Below, piece by piece: positions 14,775-22,859 of a DNA stretch of 24,297 nt. Origin of the DNA: UBA4486 sp041984885. Lineage in GTDB: Bacteria > Pseudomonadota > Gammaproteobacteria > Eutrophobiales > Eutrophobiaceae. The notes under the pieces were generated by a model, which had not been told where the DNA came from, ran no database searches, and was given only the letters and a program-made list of their open reading frames with translations. The position numbers and the translations under genes are program-made. Location of the stretch: NCBI GenBank assembly GCA_041984885.1, contig JBHIXH010000036.1:1-24297 (forward strand), given 5' to 3'. The first letter of the stretch is position 1; every line of letters begins with the position of its first letter.

Positions 14775-16033
14775 GCGGCGTTAAAGACATCGCAATAATC
14801 GGCAGCGGTATTTCCGGCCTGACCTGCGCCTACCTGTTAAACAGGCAACATAACATTCATGTATTCGAAGCGAATGATTATATCGGCGGTCATACGAACA
14901 CGGTCCCGGTCAAGGACAACAACACAACTCAGAATATTGATACCGGTTTTATTGTATTCAATGAAAAAAACTACCCGAACCTGACCCGCATATTTAACCG
15001 GCTGGGTGTCGCCAGTCAGGACTCAAACATGAGCTTCAGCGTACATTGCGAAGAGTCAGGCTTGATTTATAACGGGACATCGTTCAATCGTCTGTTTTCG
15101 CAACGGCGTAACCTCCTGAATTTCAATTTTCTGACCATGCTGAAAGACATTGTTCGCTTCAACCAGCACGCGCCGGCTGTCCTGAACAAGGGTATCGATG
15201 ACACTGTCACGGTACACGATTTCGTGACTGACCATAATTATTCACCGTATTTTTATGAAAAGTATCTAATTCCTCTCGGCGCCTCACTCTGGTCGAGCCC
15301 GGTCAGCCAGTTCATGGCGTTTCCGGTCAAGTTCGTTATCGAGTTTCTTCACAACCATTCCATGTTGCAGGTGAACGATCGACCGGTCTGGAAAACAGTT
15401 CGTGGCGGTTCACAACAATATATTCCGCCTATGACAAAAGAATTCAGCGACAGGATTCATCTGTCCACACCGGTGACCGCGATTGAACGACAGAATGATG
15501 GCGTGCGTGTGTATTTTGCCGGTGGACAATCGCAGAATTTCGATGAAGTAATTATCGCCGCCCACTCTGACCAGGCGCTGAAAATGTTAACCGCACCGCG
15601 GGCCATTGAGCGTGAAGTACTCGGTAGTTTCAAGTATGAACCGAATGCGGTTGTGCTGCATACCGATACCAGCCTGCTACCATCGATTCCCCGTGCCTGG
15701 GGCAGTTGGAACTATCGTATTACCCGCGATGATGAACGGCCAGCCGCCGTTACCTACAACATGAACCTGTTGCAGGCATTGTCCACTGACACGACCTATT
15801 GTGTGACGCTGAACCAGTCACATGCCATCAATCCGGATAAGGTAATCGCCAAGTTTAACTATATGCATCCGCAATTTTTCCCGGGAAGGGATGCGTTGCA
15901 GGCAGAGCAGGAGCGGCTAATCAGAAAAGACCGGATTTCCTGTTGCGGTGCCTACTGGGGATACGGGTTTCACGAGGACGGTGTCAACAGCGCCCTCGCC
16001 GTCTGTTCTGCATTTGGTCAGGAGTTACACTGA
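14771..16033 (+). CDS. FAD-dependent amine-oxidase-like oxidoreductase (unsaturated-lipid cluster type)
   Basis: This 420-residue protein has an N-terminal Rossmann FAD site (IAIIGSGISGLTCAYLL, then EANDYIGGHTNTV). The C terminus is CCGAYWGYGFHEDGVNSALA, a signature of the amine-oxidase-like proteins encoded next to DUF1365 and Cfa genes. Despite the family name, amines are unlikely substrates. By context it acts on unsaturated or methylated acyl chains, for example as a dehydrogenase or isomerase. Comparable genes belong to a singlet-oxygen-responsive lipid regulon in Rhodobacter, recalled from the literature. It overlaps the desaturase by four bases and DUF1365 by one base. Confidence 0.85.
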   Translation: MSGVKDIAIIGSGISGLTCAYLLNRQHNIHVFEANDYIGGHTNTVPVKDNNTTQNIDTGFIVFNEKNYPNLTRIFNRLGVASQDSNMSFSVHCEESGLIYNGTSFNRLFSQRRNLLNFNFLTMLKDIVRFNQHAPAVLNKGIDDTVTVHDFVTDHNYSPYFYEKYLIPLGASLWSSPVSQFMAFPVKFVIEFLHNHSMLQVNDRPVWKTVRGGSQQYIPPMTKEFSDRIHLSTPVTAIERQNDGVRVYFAGGQSQNFDEVIIAAHSDQALKMLTAPRAIEREVLGSFKYEPNAVVLHTDTSLLPSIPRAWGSWNYRITRDDERPAAVTYNMNLLQALSTDTTYCVTLNQSHAINPDKVIAKFNYMHPQFFPGRDALQAEQERLIRKDRISCCGAYWGYGFHEDGVNSALAVCSAFGQELH

Positions 16034-16806
16034 TGCACAGTGCTATCTACACCGGCCAGGTCCAGCATCGCCGTCGTGTCCCGCATAAACATGAGTTTAA
16101 CTACTCGCTGTTCATGTTATACCTTGATCTCGATGAAGCCGAGTCGTTGTTTCGCCGATTCAGATTCTTATCGTTCAACCGGAAAAATATTGCCTCCTTT
16201 CATGAGTCGGACCACTACCTTGTTGATGATTTAAACCTGAAAGCGTCGATACAGTCGCTGATAAAGGAGAAAACCGGCAAGTCGCAGAGTGGTCCAATCC
16301 GGCTGTTGACGCATTTGCGTTATTTCGGTTACGTGATGAATCCGGTCAGCTTTTACTATTGCTGGGATGAGCATGACTCCCGCCTCGAATTTATTATCGC
16401 TGAAATCAACAACACGCCCTGGGGCGAACGTCATTGCTACGTCCTGCCCGCCACTCAAGCCAGGGATACCGGTTCACAACTGGACTACAGGTTTGACAAG
16501 GATTTTCATGTGTCTCCGTTCATGTCGATGCAGCAGCAGTATGAATGGCGGTTTTCATTGCCGGATAGCGGTTTGCATGTTGCCATGAAGAGTTACGAAG
16601 ATGAGGTGCACATGTTTGATGCGCATCTCAACCTGTATCGCGAGGAACTGAACCCCTCATCGTTGAATAAAAAATTACTGCAGTTTCCATTTATGACCGC
16701 AAAGGTGATCACCGCGATTTACTGGCAGGCATGCAAACTCTGGTTGAAACGCACACCTTTTTATCCCCACCCGGACACATTTATCAAGCAAGGCGAACAA
16801 AGATGA
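16033..16806 (+). CDS. DUF1365 family protein
   Basis: This 257-residue protein matches DUF1365: an N-terminal IYTGQVQHRRRVPHKHEFNY, the central LRYFGYVMNPVSFYYCWD, EINNTPWGERHCYVL, and KDFHVSPFMSM. I see no signal peptide or convincing membrane helix, so it is probably cytoplasmic or membrane-associated. The function is not established. It nearly always accompanies the amine-oxidase-like and Cfa-like proteins, implying a role in acyl-chain modification. The ATG overlaps the preceding TGA (TGATG), and its own stop overlaps the Cfa start (ATGA). An upstream ATG at 15943 in the same frame is rejected because it lies deep inside the previous gene. Confidence 0.88.
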   Translation: MHSAIYTGQVQHRRRVPHKHEFNYSLFMLYLDLDEAESLFRRFRFLSFNRKNIASFHESDHYLVDDLNLKASIQSLIKEKTGKSQSGPIRLLTHLRYFGYVMNPVSFYYCWDEHDSRLEFIIAEINNTPWGERHCYVLPATQARDTGSQLDYRFDKDFHVSPFMSMQQQYEWRFSLPDSGLHVAMKSYEDEVHMFDAHLNLYREELNPSSLNKKLLQFPFMTAKVITAIYWQACKLWLKRTPFYPHPDTFIKQGEQR

Positions 16807-18056
16807 AGTCACTGGAAAACACGCTCACCCAAAAACAGGCCAAAGCCGGCTTTGTGGATACCTTCCTCAGAAACGGGATTATCAGCAAGCTCTCGTCACT
16901 TCGTACTGGCAAACTGATCGTTGCAGATGCATTGGGTCAATGGCAGGCAGGCGAACCGGATCATCCCGATCCGGTTCAGATAACTGTCCATGACCTGGAT
17001 TTCTACAAACGCCTGGTATTCGGCGGTAGCAATGCCATCGCCGTCGCCTACATGGAAGGGTTGTGGTCATGCAATCAGTTGACCGAGCTGTTTCGGCTGC
17101 TGTTACGTAATGAACAGGAACTTGATCAACTTGAGTCCGGCACGAGTGCCTTGGCGAACGTAATTTATCGAGCCATGCACTCGCTCAGGAAAAACTCGAA
17201 ACAAGGCAGTCGACAGAATATTCATGCGCATTACGATCTGGGTAACGATCTGTTTCAGTTGTTTCTTGACAGAACGATGACCTATTCTTCTGGCATCTAT
17301 TCTACCGCTGATGCCACACTCGAACAGGCATCAATCGAGAAACTTGATCGTGTGTGTCGCAAGCTGGGCCTGACAGAAGCTACCCGGGTCATCGAGGTCG
17401 GTAGCGGTTGGGGCAGCTTTGCGTTGCATGCGGCCATGTACTACGGCTGTCATGTCACAACCACGACGATTTCAGATGAACAATTCGAGTATGTACAGCA
17501 ACGTGTACACGAGCATGGGCTCTCCGATCGTATCACGTTGCTGAAACAGGATTACCGGACGTTAACCGGACAATATGATCGACTGGTGTCGATTGAAATG
17601 ATCGAGGCAGTCGGCCATCGCTACCTGCCGGACTACTTTCGTCAATGTGCCAGCCTGCTGAAAAACGACGGCCAGATGCTGATCCAGGCGATCACGATGC
17701 CGGAACATCGTTACCAGGACTACCTGAAGCGTTCTGACTTCATCCAACAATTTATTTTTCCCGGCAGTTGCTGCCCGGCGTTCAGTGCGATCACATCTGC
17801 TGCCGCCCATGCGTCCGACCTGAACGTGGCACACGTCGAGGACATCGGGCCGCACTACGCCCGCACGTTACGTGACTGGAGAACCAACTTCAACGCTAAC
17901 AGGCAACAAATCCTGCAACTTGATTATGACGAGAATTTCATGCGTCTCTGGAACTACTACCTGTGTTACTGCGAGGCCGGTTTCAGCGAACACTACACCG
18001 GCGATCTGCAAATCGTCTTTGATAAACCCGGCTGTCGCTCAAGTGTTGAATATTAA
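16803..18056 (+). CDS. cfa: Cyclopropane-fatty-acid-synthase family phospholipid methylase
   Basis: The 417 residues comprise an N-terminal lipid-binding-type region (about 1-130) and a SAM methyltransferase domain. Cfa hallmarks are HYDLGNDLFQLFLDRTMTYS, the SAM loop IEVGSGWGSF (about residue 195), YDRLVSIEMIEAVGHRY, and EHRYQDYLKRSDFIQQFIFP, with LCYCEAGF near the end. Cfa enzymes use SAM to methylenate, or in some members methylate, a cis double bond in membrane phospholipid. The usual Cys in the GCGWG loop is Ser here. Position after the desaturase, amine-oxidase-like and DUF1365 genes fits either cyclopropane or methylated-unsaturated/furan lipid chemistry. The sequence alone does not decide this. 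Confidence 0.88.
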   Translation: MKSLENTLTQKQAKAGFVDTFLRNGIISKLSSLRTGKLIVADALGQWQAGEPDHPDPVQITVHDLDFYKRLVFGGSNAIAVAYMEGLWSCNQLTELFRLLLRNEQELDQLESGTSALANVIYRAMHSLRKNSKQGSRQNIHAHYDLGNDLFQLFLDRTMTYSSGIYSTADATLEQASIEKLDRVCRKLGLTEATRVIEVGSGWGSFALHAAMYYGCHVTTTTISDEQFEYVQQRVHEHGLSDRITLLKQDYRTLTGQYDRLVSIEMIEAVGHRYLPDYFRQCASLLKNDGQMLIQAITMPEHRYQDYLKRSDFIQQFIFPGSCCPAFSAITSAAAHASDLNVAHVEDIGPHYARTLRDWRTNFNANRQQILQLDYDENFMRLWNYYLCYCEAGFSEHYTGDLQIVFDKPGCRSSVEY

Positions 18057-18058
18057 CC

Positions 18059-18610
18059 ATGCTGTTTACCAATAAAATTCTGAACTTTCTCGCTTTTCAA
18101 ATCAGCTGGTTTGTCTGCTGCTACAACGCCAATGCGTTGCCCTGGCTGGGGATATTGATTATTGCGGCCTGGATCAGCGTGTTATTGATTGATCTGCCTG
18201 ACAGGAATGGTGAGGTAAAACTGCTCATTGGTGCCGCTGTGCTCGGCTATACGCTGGACTCCATTCTGGTGCTGACCGGCATGCTGGATTTTCCCGACAC
18301 TGCCCATATCGGTTGGCCGACGACGTTCTGGATGGTGGCGCTGTGGATGAATCTTGCGGCAACACTGCATTTTTCACTTGCCTGGTTGCAGAAAAAATAC
18401 CTGCTCGCGGCAATACTCGGCGGACTGGCCGGCCCGCTTTCCTATTACGCTGGCACTCATTTCAGTGCGATCTACCTGCCGCATACCATGTCACTGGCGG
18501 CGGTCGCGCTGGAATGGACGATTGCGATGCCGCTGCTGCTCTGGTTGGCCGATCACACGACCAAACCCGCAGGTAATTCAAAATTAAACCAGCCGGGTTA
18601 CCTGACATGA
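18059..18610 (+). CDS. DUF2878 family integral-membrane protein
   Basis: This is a 183-residue, very hydrophobic protein with about five to six membrane segments. A conserved loop, GYTLDSILVLTGMLDFPD, has the G-x-x-x-D-S pattern I associate with DUF2878. Polar and charged residues in that loop could form a site at the membrane surface, but no catalytic motif is recognised. It starts two bases after the cfa stop and overlaps the DUF1295 start (ATGA), so it is tightly coupled. Family members commonly sit in Cfa/amine-oxidase clusters. Its function is unknown. Confidence 0.8.
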   Translation: MLFTNKILNFLAFQISWFVCCYNANALPWLGILIIAAWISVLLIDLPDRNGEVKLLIGAAVLGYTLDSILVLTGMLDFPDTAHIGWPTTFWMVALWMNLAATLHFSLAWLQKKYLLAAILGGLAGPLSYYAGTHFSAIYLPHTMSLAAVALEWTIAMPLLLWLADHTTKPAGNSKLNQPGYLT

Positions 18611-19398
18611 ACTTCTCTGCAATTGAATTAGCACTGGTTGCCTGGGGCATCACCGCAGTTTTGATGGCCTTGCTCTGGTTGTGGCAATGGCGTAGCCAGA
18701 ACGCCGGCATTGTTGATGTCGCCTGGGCCTACCTGGTTTCCGCCTGCGTGGTCTTTTACTTCTTGTATTTGCCCGAACAGGAATCCAGCAGGAACAGCCT
18801 GATCATGTTGCTTATGACGATATGGGGTGTCAGGCTGGGTACGCACCTCGCCACTCGTGTTATTGGGCAACCGGAAGACGGTCGCTATGCCTATATGCGC
18901 AAGTCGATAGGCCGCTACCCGAACCTCGTCTTCTTCATTTTCTTTCAGCTACAGGCGAGCTGGGTCGTGCTGTTTTCATTACCCGCCTGGGCAGCGATGC
19001 AAACAGGTCGGGGCGCGTGTGATCTATTCGATATGTTGGCCATAGTTTTCTGGTTGATCGCGATGCTCGGTGAAGCCAGCGCCGATCGGCAGTTAAAACA
19101 ATTTCGAAACGATCCATCGAATAAAGGCAGCGTCTGCAATGTGGGTCTGTGGAAATATTCCAGGCATCCGAATTATTTCTTTGAATGGATACACTGGTTT
19201 GCCTACCTGTTATTCGGCATCGGTTCGCCCTACTGGTGGATCAACTGGCTGGCTCTGCCGCTGATCCTGTTTTTCCTGCTGAAGCTGACCGGCATACCTT
19301 ACACCGAACAACAGGCACTGCGTACGCGCGGCGAAGCCTATGCCAGGTATCAAAGGAGCACGAGCCGATTTATACCCTTACCACCAAAACAAGCCTGA
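18607..19398 (+). CDS. DUF1295 (steroid 5-alpha-reductase-like) membrane protein
   Basis: The 263-residue polytopic membrane protein has the C-terminal signature shared by DUF1295, steroid reductases and isoprenylcysteine methyltransferases: LWKYSRHPNYFFEW, followed by a conserved YARYQRSTSRFIP end. The N-terminal half has the family's GIVDVAWA motif. Relatives reduce conjugated double bonds with NADPH or methylate. In this operon a reductase acting on an oxidised or conjugated acyl chain is plausible, but that is inference. It overlaps the DUF2878 stop by four bases and is followed after 10 bases by the second methyltransferase. Confidence 0.85.
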   Translation: MNFSAIELALVAWGITAVLMALLWLWQWRSQNAGIVDVAWAYLVSACVVFYFLYLPEQESSRNSLIMLLMTIWGVRLGTHLATRVIGQPEDGRYAYMRKSIGRYPNLVFFIFFQLQASWVVLFSLPAWAAMQTGRGACDLFDMLAIVFWLIAMLGEASADRQLKQFRNDPSNKGSVCNVGLWKYSRHPNYFFEWIHWFAYLLFGIGSPYWWINWLALPLILFFLLKLTGIPYTEQQALRTRGEAYARYQRSTSRFIPLPPKQA

Positions 19399-19408
19399 GG
19401 ATTTTTTA

Positions 19409-20473
19409 ATGACTTCAACCAATGTGTACTCACTCGCGCTGGACTGGACCGAGCGCGGCCTGATACCGGACAAGGTTATACGCTCCAGCATACAAGCACT
19501 GGTAAAACGGCGATTGCGGGATATTCAACACCGGGACGCCGAACGGATGGCCGAGTCGAAACAGTCGTTCATCGACAAGATGAATGATTCGAAAATCGCG
19601 ATCCGGACGGATGCAGCCAACGAACAACATTACGAAGTACCGGCGGCGTTTTTTTATACGGTGCTGGGCAAACATTTAAAGTACAGCAGTTGCTTCTGGG
19701 ACGAAACCACAGAGGATCTGGACGCTGCCGAGAAAAAATCGCTGCAGCAATATTGTGAACGGGCTGAACTCACCAACGACCAGGACATACTCGAACTCGG
19801 TTGTGGCTGGGGTTCGTTGACCCTGTGGATGGCTGAAAAATACCCGGGATCTCGTATCACGGCAATTTCCAATTCAGTTTCACAAAAAAGTTACATCATG
19901 CAGCAGGCCAAGGTGAGAAAACTGACAAATATTGATGTCATTACCTGCGATATGAACGCGTTTCACATTGCGCGCCAGTTTGACCGGATTGTCTCCATAG
20001 AGATGTTTGAACATATGCGTAACTACCGTGAATTGTATAAACGCGTTGCCGACTGGCTGAAGCCGGGTGGTTTATTCTTCAAACACATATTCGTCCATCG
20101 TACCTGCCCGTACGAGTTCAATGATATTGATGAAACAGACTGGATGAGTCGATATTTTTTTACCGGTGGCATCATGCCGTCCGATGACCTGCCCTTGCAT
20201 TTTCAACAAGACCTGAAACTGAAAAAGCAGTGGCGCTGGGACGGGCGTCACTATGAAAAAACCGCGAACGCCTGGCTGAAAAACATGGATGAGAATCGCG
20301 ATAAAATAATGCCGATACTGGAAGATGTGTATGGCCAGGGCGAATCAGAGAAATGGTGGATGCGTTGGCGCATCTTTTTCATGGCCTGCGCTGAATTGTT
20401 TGGCCATGACCAGGGCCAGCAATGGTGGGTCTCGCATTACCTGTTTGAAAAACAGCCCGATGGACAAGGCTGA
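19409..20473 (+). CDS. Second Cfa-like SAM-dependent methyltransferase
   Basis: The 354-residue protein lacks the long N-terminal lipid-binding region of the first Cfa. It contains the core NEQHYEVPAAFFYTVLGKHL, KYSSCFWDE, the SAM loop ILELGCGWGSLTLWMA with the canonical GCGWG, SIEMFEHMRNY and WLKPGGLFFKHIFVHR. It resembles the Cfa/coclaurine N-methyltransferase-like branch more than true cyclopropane synthases. GAGG at 19397-19400, eight bases upstream, supports the ATG at 19409 over an in-frame ATG at 19340. The substrate is unknown. Position argues for a membrane acyl chain or a linked lipid. Confidence 0.85.
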   Translation: MTSTNVYSLALDWTERGLIPDKVIRSSIQALVKRRLRDIQHRDAERMAESKQSFIDKMNDSKIAIRTDAANEQHYEVPAAFFYTVLGKHLKYSSCFWDETTEDLDAAEKKSLQQYCERAELTNDQDILELGCGWGSLTLWMAEKYPGSRITAISNSVSQKSYIMQQAKVRKLTNIDVITCDMNAFHIARQFDRIVSIEMFEHMRNYRELYKRVADWLKPGGLFFKHIFVHRTCPYEFNDIDETDWMSRYFFTGGIMPSDDLPLHFQQDLKLKKQWRWDGRHYEKTANAWLKNMDENRDKIMPILEDVYGQGESEKWWMRWRIFFMACAELFGHDQGQQWWVSHYLFEKQPDGQG

Positions 20474-20480
20474 ACCGGCG

Positions 20481-20816
20481 ATGCGCCTGGCTTTTGTTAT
20501 CGTTACCGTTTGCCTGTTCGCACTGGTTGCGACGCTGATGCATGGCGTATCCAGCGGCAACTTCAACATGGAGTTGCGTCAGATAGTCTCGTTGGCCTGG
20601 GGCAAGGCGACACTGGTCGATATCTATATCGGCTTTATCCTTTTTTCTATCTGGGTCTGGTACCGCGAACAACAGGCTTTGGTCGCAGTCCTCTGGATCA
20701 CGGCTTTAATGCTGTTAGGCAATTTGATTGCCTGCATCTATATCCTTCAGGGGATATATCGTTCCGGTTTTGACTCAAACACGTTCTGGAAACAACCACG
20801 GTTAGCAAGATCATGA
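20481..20816 (+). CDS. Small membrane protein, DUF1475-like
   Basis: About 111 residues with three hydrophobic segments (near 2-17, 43-62 and 67-88). The sequence includes LAWGKATLVDIYIGFILFSIWVWYRE, split here by the annotation as LAWGKATLVD and YIGFILFSIWVWYRE. These recall DUF1475-type membrane proteins found near Cfa genes. The start is uncertain: an ATG at 20460 would overlap the methyltransferase by 14 bases and add MDKAEPA, while ATG 20481 has AAGG upstream and begins directly at the first membrane segment. The stop overlaps the next start in an ATGA. Function unknown. Confidence 0.65.
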   Translation: MRLAFVIVTVCLFALVATLMHGVSSGNFNMELRQIVSLAWGKATLVDIYIGFILFSIWVWYREQQALVAVLWITALMLLGNLIACIYILQGIYRSGFDSNTFWKQPRLARS

Positions 20817-21562
20817 ATACTACTCGTCACTTCCCGCTTCTGCTGCTGTCTTTATATCTGGCAGCGCCCGCACTGCAGGCCGAGACGCGCGAACGAAACT
20901 CCGTTGCCTATCAAAAAGGCACGGATACTGTCTTATACACAGAAACTCACGTTGAACAATTCGTCGACAGTAAAATTTTTCAATCCGAGGTGATCTATCG
21001 AAACAGGGCCGGAGAGACGTTTGCCAGAAAATCGGTTGATTATTCAAGGAGTCGCTATCTCCCTGAATTTACGCTGAAAAATGAGCCGTCAGGACACCAG
21101 GAACTGACCCGGCATGTCGCCGAGTCCTACGAGGTTACGTACCGGAATGCAGCGAAAAAAGAATCCGGCAAGGCCACGCTGAACCCGGCTGACATCGCCA
21201 TCGCCGACGCCGGCTTTGACCAGTTTATTCTCGATAACTGGCCGAAGTTGATTAACAAGGAAACGCTGTATGCGGATTTTCTGATCCCGAGCATGCAGCA
21301 GTTTGTCCGCTTCCGGATATTTCAGCAGAGGAAGCTAACGAATGCCGAAGACCTGGTGCCGATACGGGTCGAAGCCGACAGTTTCCTCGTGCGCATGTTC
21401 GCCGAACCGATCGAGTTGTTGTACCGGACTGAAAAGAATAATCCGATCCTGTATCAGTTCATTGGCGTGTCGAATTTAAGGGATGAAAATGGTGATAACT
21501 ATCAGGTTAGGATTGAGTTCGATCAGGATAATGGGCTGATCACAGCAGACGCATCCGATTGA
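20813..21562 (+). CDS. Unrecognised exported protein, last gene of the lipid operon
   Basis: The 249-residue product begins with a clear signal peptide (FPLLLLSLYLAAPALQA) and no later membrane segment, so it is probably periplasmic. The mature part alternates hydrophobic and polar residues, suggesting beta structure. Notable segments are GTDTVLYTETHVEQF, DNWPKLINKETLYADFLIP and a C-terminal YQVRIEFDQDNGLI. I do not recognise a family. Overlap with the upstream gene (ATGA) and export fit a periplasmic lipid-binding or lipid-sensing partner, which is inference. It ends one base from the convergent thioredoxin-like gene. Confidence 0.75.
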   Translation: MNTTRHFPLLLLSLYLAAPALQAETRERNSVAYQKGTDTVLYTETHVEQFVDSKIFQSEVIYRNRAGETFARKSVDYSRSRYLPEFTLKNEPSGHQELTRHVAESYEVTYRNAAKKESGKATLNPADIAIADAGFDQFILDNWPKLINKETLYADFLIPSMQQFVRFRIFQQRKLTNAEDLVPIRVEADSFLVRMFAEPIELLYRTEKNNPILYQFIGVSNLRDENGDNYQVRIEFDQDNGLITADASD

Positions 21563-21563
21563 T

Positions 21564-22055
21564 CTATTTTCTGACCGCATATTTCAACTTCAGATCAATA
21601 TTCTGCTTGACCATGACATCGCTGACGCCACTCGGTCGTTTGTAGATAATCTTTTTTTCCTTGTCCAGCACAAACAGTCCCGGCGTGCCCTTGACGCCCC
21701 ACTCGGCCGCTACCTCGTCACCATTTAACAATAATGTCGAAGAAAATTTCTGGTCAGTAAAATATTTAACCGGGTCATTTTCCTCAAATACATTGACGGC
21801 ATAGAACTTCAGTCCCTTGCTGCGGTATTGACGATAGATCACTTCGAGATGTGGCATCAGTGACCGACAATAGGGACACCAGGTCGCCCAGAACAGCACC
21901 ATCGTCACGTTCCCCTCGCTGTCGTTATGATAGTTGACCGTCTCGCCTTTTGCCGTCTGCAAACTCCAGTCTGGTGCAGTATCATTCAGTTTCAACGGGT
22001 TGGCGCTGGCCACCGGAATAAAAAGACAAAACACAAGAAAAAACCGTAGTACCAT
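21564..22055 (-). CDS. TlpA/ResA-like periplasmic thioredoxin-fold protein
   Basis: The 163 residues start with a signal peptide or anchor (LRFFLVFCLFIPVASA). A thioredoxin fold follows with active site WCPYC (C60, C63) and the cis-Pro loop GTPGLFV. The AhpC/TSA-like lead LNDTAPDWSLQTAKGE is typical of TlpA/ResA/DsbE proteins, which reduce disulfides in cytochrome c maturation or copper handling. The partner is not shown by context. A strong CAGGAG lies seven to twelve bases before the ATG. It is divergent from modA with only 32 bases between them and convergent with the operon end, one base apart. Confidence 0.88.
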   Translation of the reverse strand: MVLRFFLVFCLFIPVASANPLKLNDTAPDWSLQTAKGETVNYHNDSEGNVTMVLFWATWCPYCRSLMPHLEVIYRQYRSKGLKFYAVNVFEENDPVKYFTDQKFSSTLLLNGDEVAAEWGVKGTPGLFVLDKEKKIIYKRPSGVSDVMVKQNIDLKLKYAVRK

Positions 22056-22087
22056 TAGCGCTCTCCTGGATAATTTTTGTAGTTAAA

Positions 22088-22846
22088 GTGAGACCTTTAT
22101 TAATCTTATTCGTTTGCTATGTTTGTAGCTATTCAACAAGCGGCAACACATCAGAACGTACTATCGTTGCTGTATCTGCCAATATGGCAAGAACGATCGA
22201 TCATATCCAGCAGGCGTTCACCGATGAATTTGGCCCGTCTTTCAAGGTCAGTATTGGCGCCTCGACGTCACTGGCACATCAAGTTGTCAATGGCGCGCCT
22301 TACAGCCTGTTTATTTCGGCCGATCAGGAGTCAATTCGATATATCCGTAAAAATACCGGCACAACCGGCGAGTCCCGCCATTATGCGACCGGCAGAATCT
22401 GTTTTTATATTCCGCAAAACTCCATCTTTTCAGGATCAACGGATGTAGATGCGATAGTCAAAAAATTATTACGTGCTGATTTTTCCCGCTTTGCCATAGC
22501 CAACCCCGAACTGGCACCGTATGGTCGTGCTGCCCGGCAGGCCTTGCAATCAGCCGGGTTGTGGGCGCTGGATTCGAGTAAGTTTGTAATTGGCGAGAAC
22601 GTGGCCCAGACCTATCAGTTTGTAAAAAGCGGGGCCGTCGATATCGGCATCATTGCCTTGTCACATTTCCTTGTCACCGGCGATGGAGATTGTCATCTTG
22701 TACCTGAAACATGGTATCAACCAATCCAGCAACATATGATCCTGCTGGATAAAAATAACAACCGGGCAAGAGAGATACATGATTTTATGTTTTCCAAAAC
22801 CGCACAAACGATACTGCAACAACATGGCTATATAACGCCGGAATAA
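22088..22846 (+). CDS. modA: Molybdate ABC transporter substrate-binding protein
   Basis: This 252-residue periplasmic protein of the ModA family would bind molybdate (or tungstate) and deliver it to ModB. Motifs are VAVSANM with the oxyanion-contacting Ser, IGASTSLAHQVVNGAPYSLFISAD, ANPELAPYGRAARQAL and GENVAQTYQFVKSGAVDIGIIALS. The start is a GTG with no good ribosome site, followed by a short hydrophobic stretch ending in a Cys-rich patch (CYVCSYSTSG) that is a weak signal peptide. No better in-frame start exists upstream in the 32-base gap. It is followed after 13 bases by modB. Confidence 0.88.
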   Translation: MRPLLILFVCYVCSYSTSGNTSERTIVAVSANMARTIDHIQQAFTDEFGPSFKVSIGASTSLAHQVVNGAPYSLFISADQESIRYIRKNTGTTGESRHYATGRICFYIPQNSIFSGSTDVDAIVKKLLRADFSRFAIANPELAPYGRAARQALQSAGLWALDSSKFVIGENVAQTYQFVKSGAVDIGIIALSHFLVTGDGDCHLVPETWYQPIQQHMILLDKNNNRAREIHDFMFSKTAQTILQQHGYITPE

Positions 22847-22859
22847 TTATTCCCTTAAT

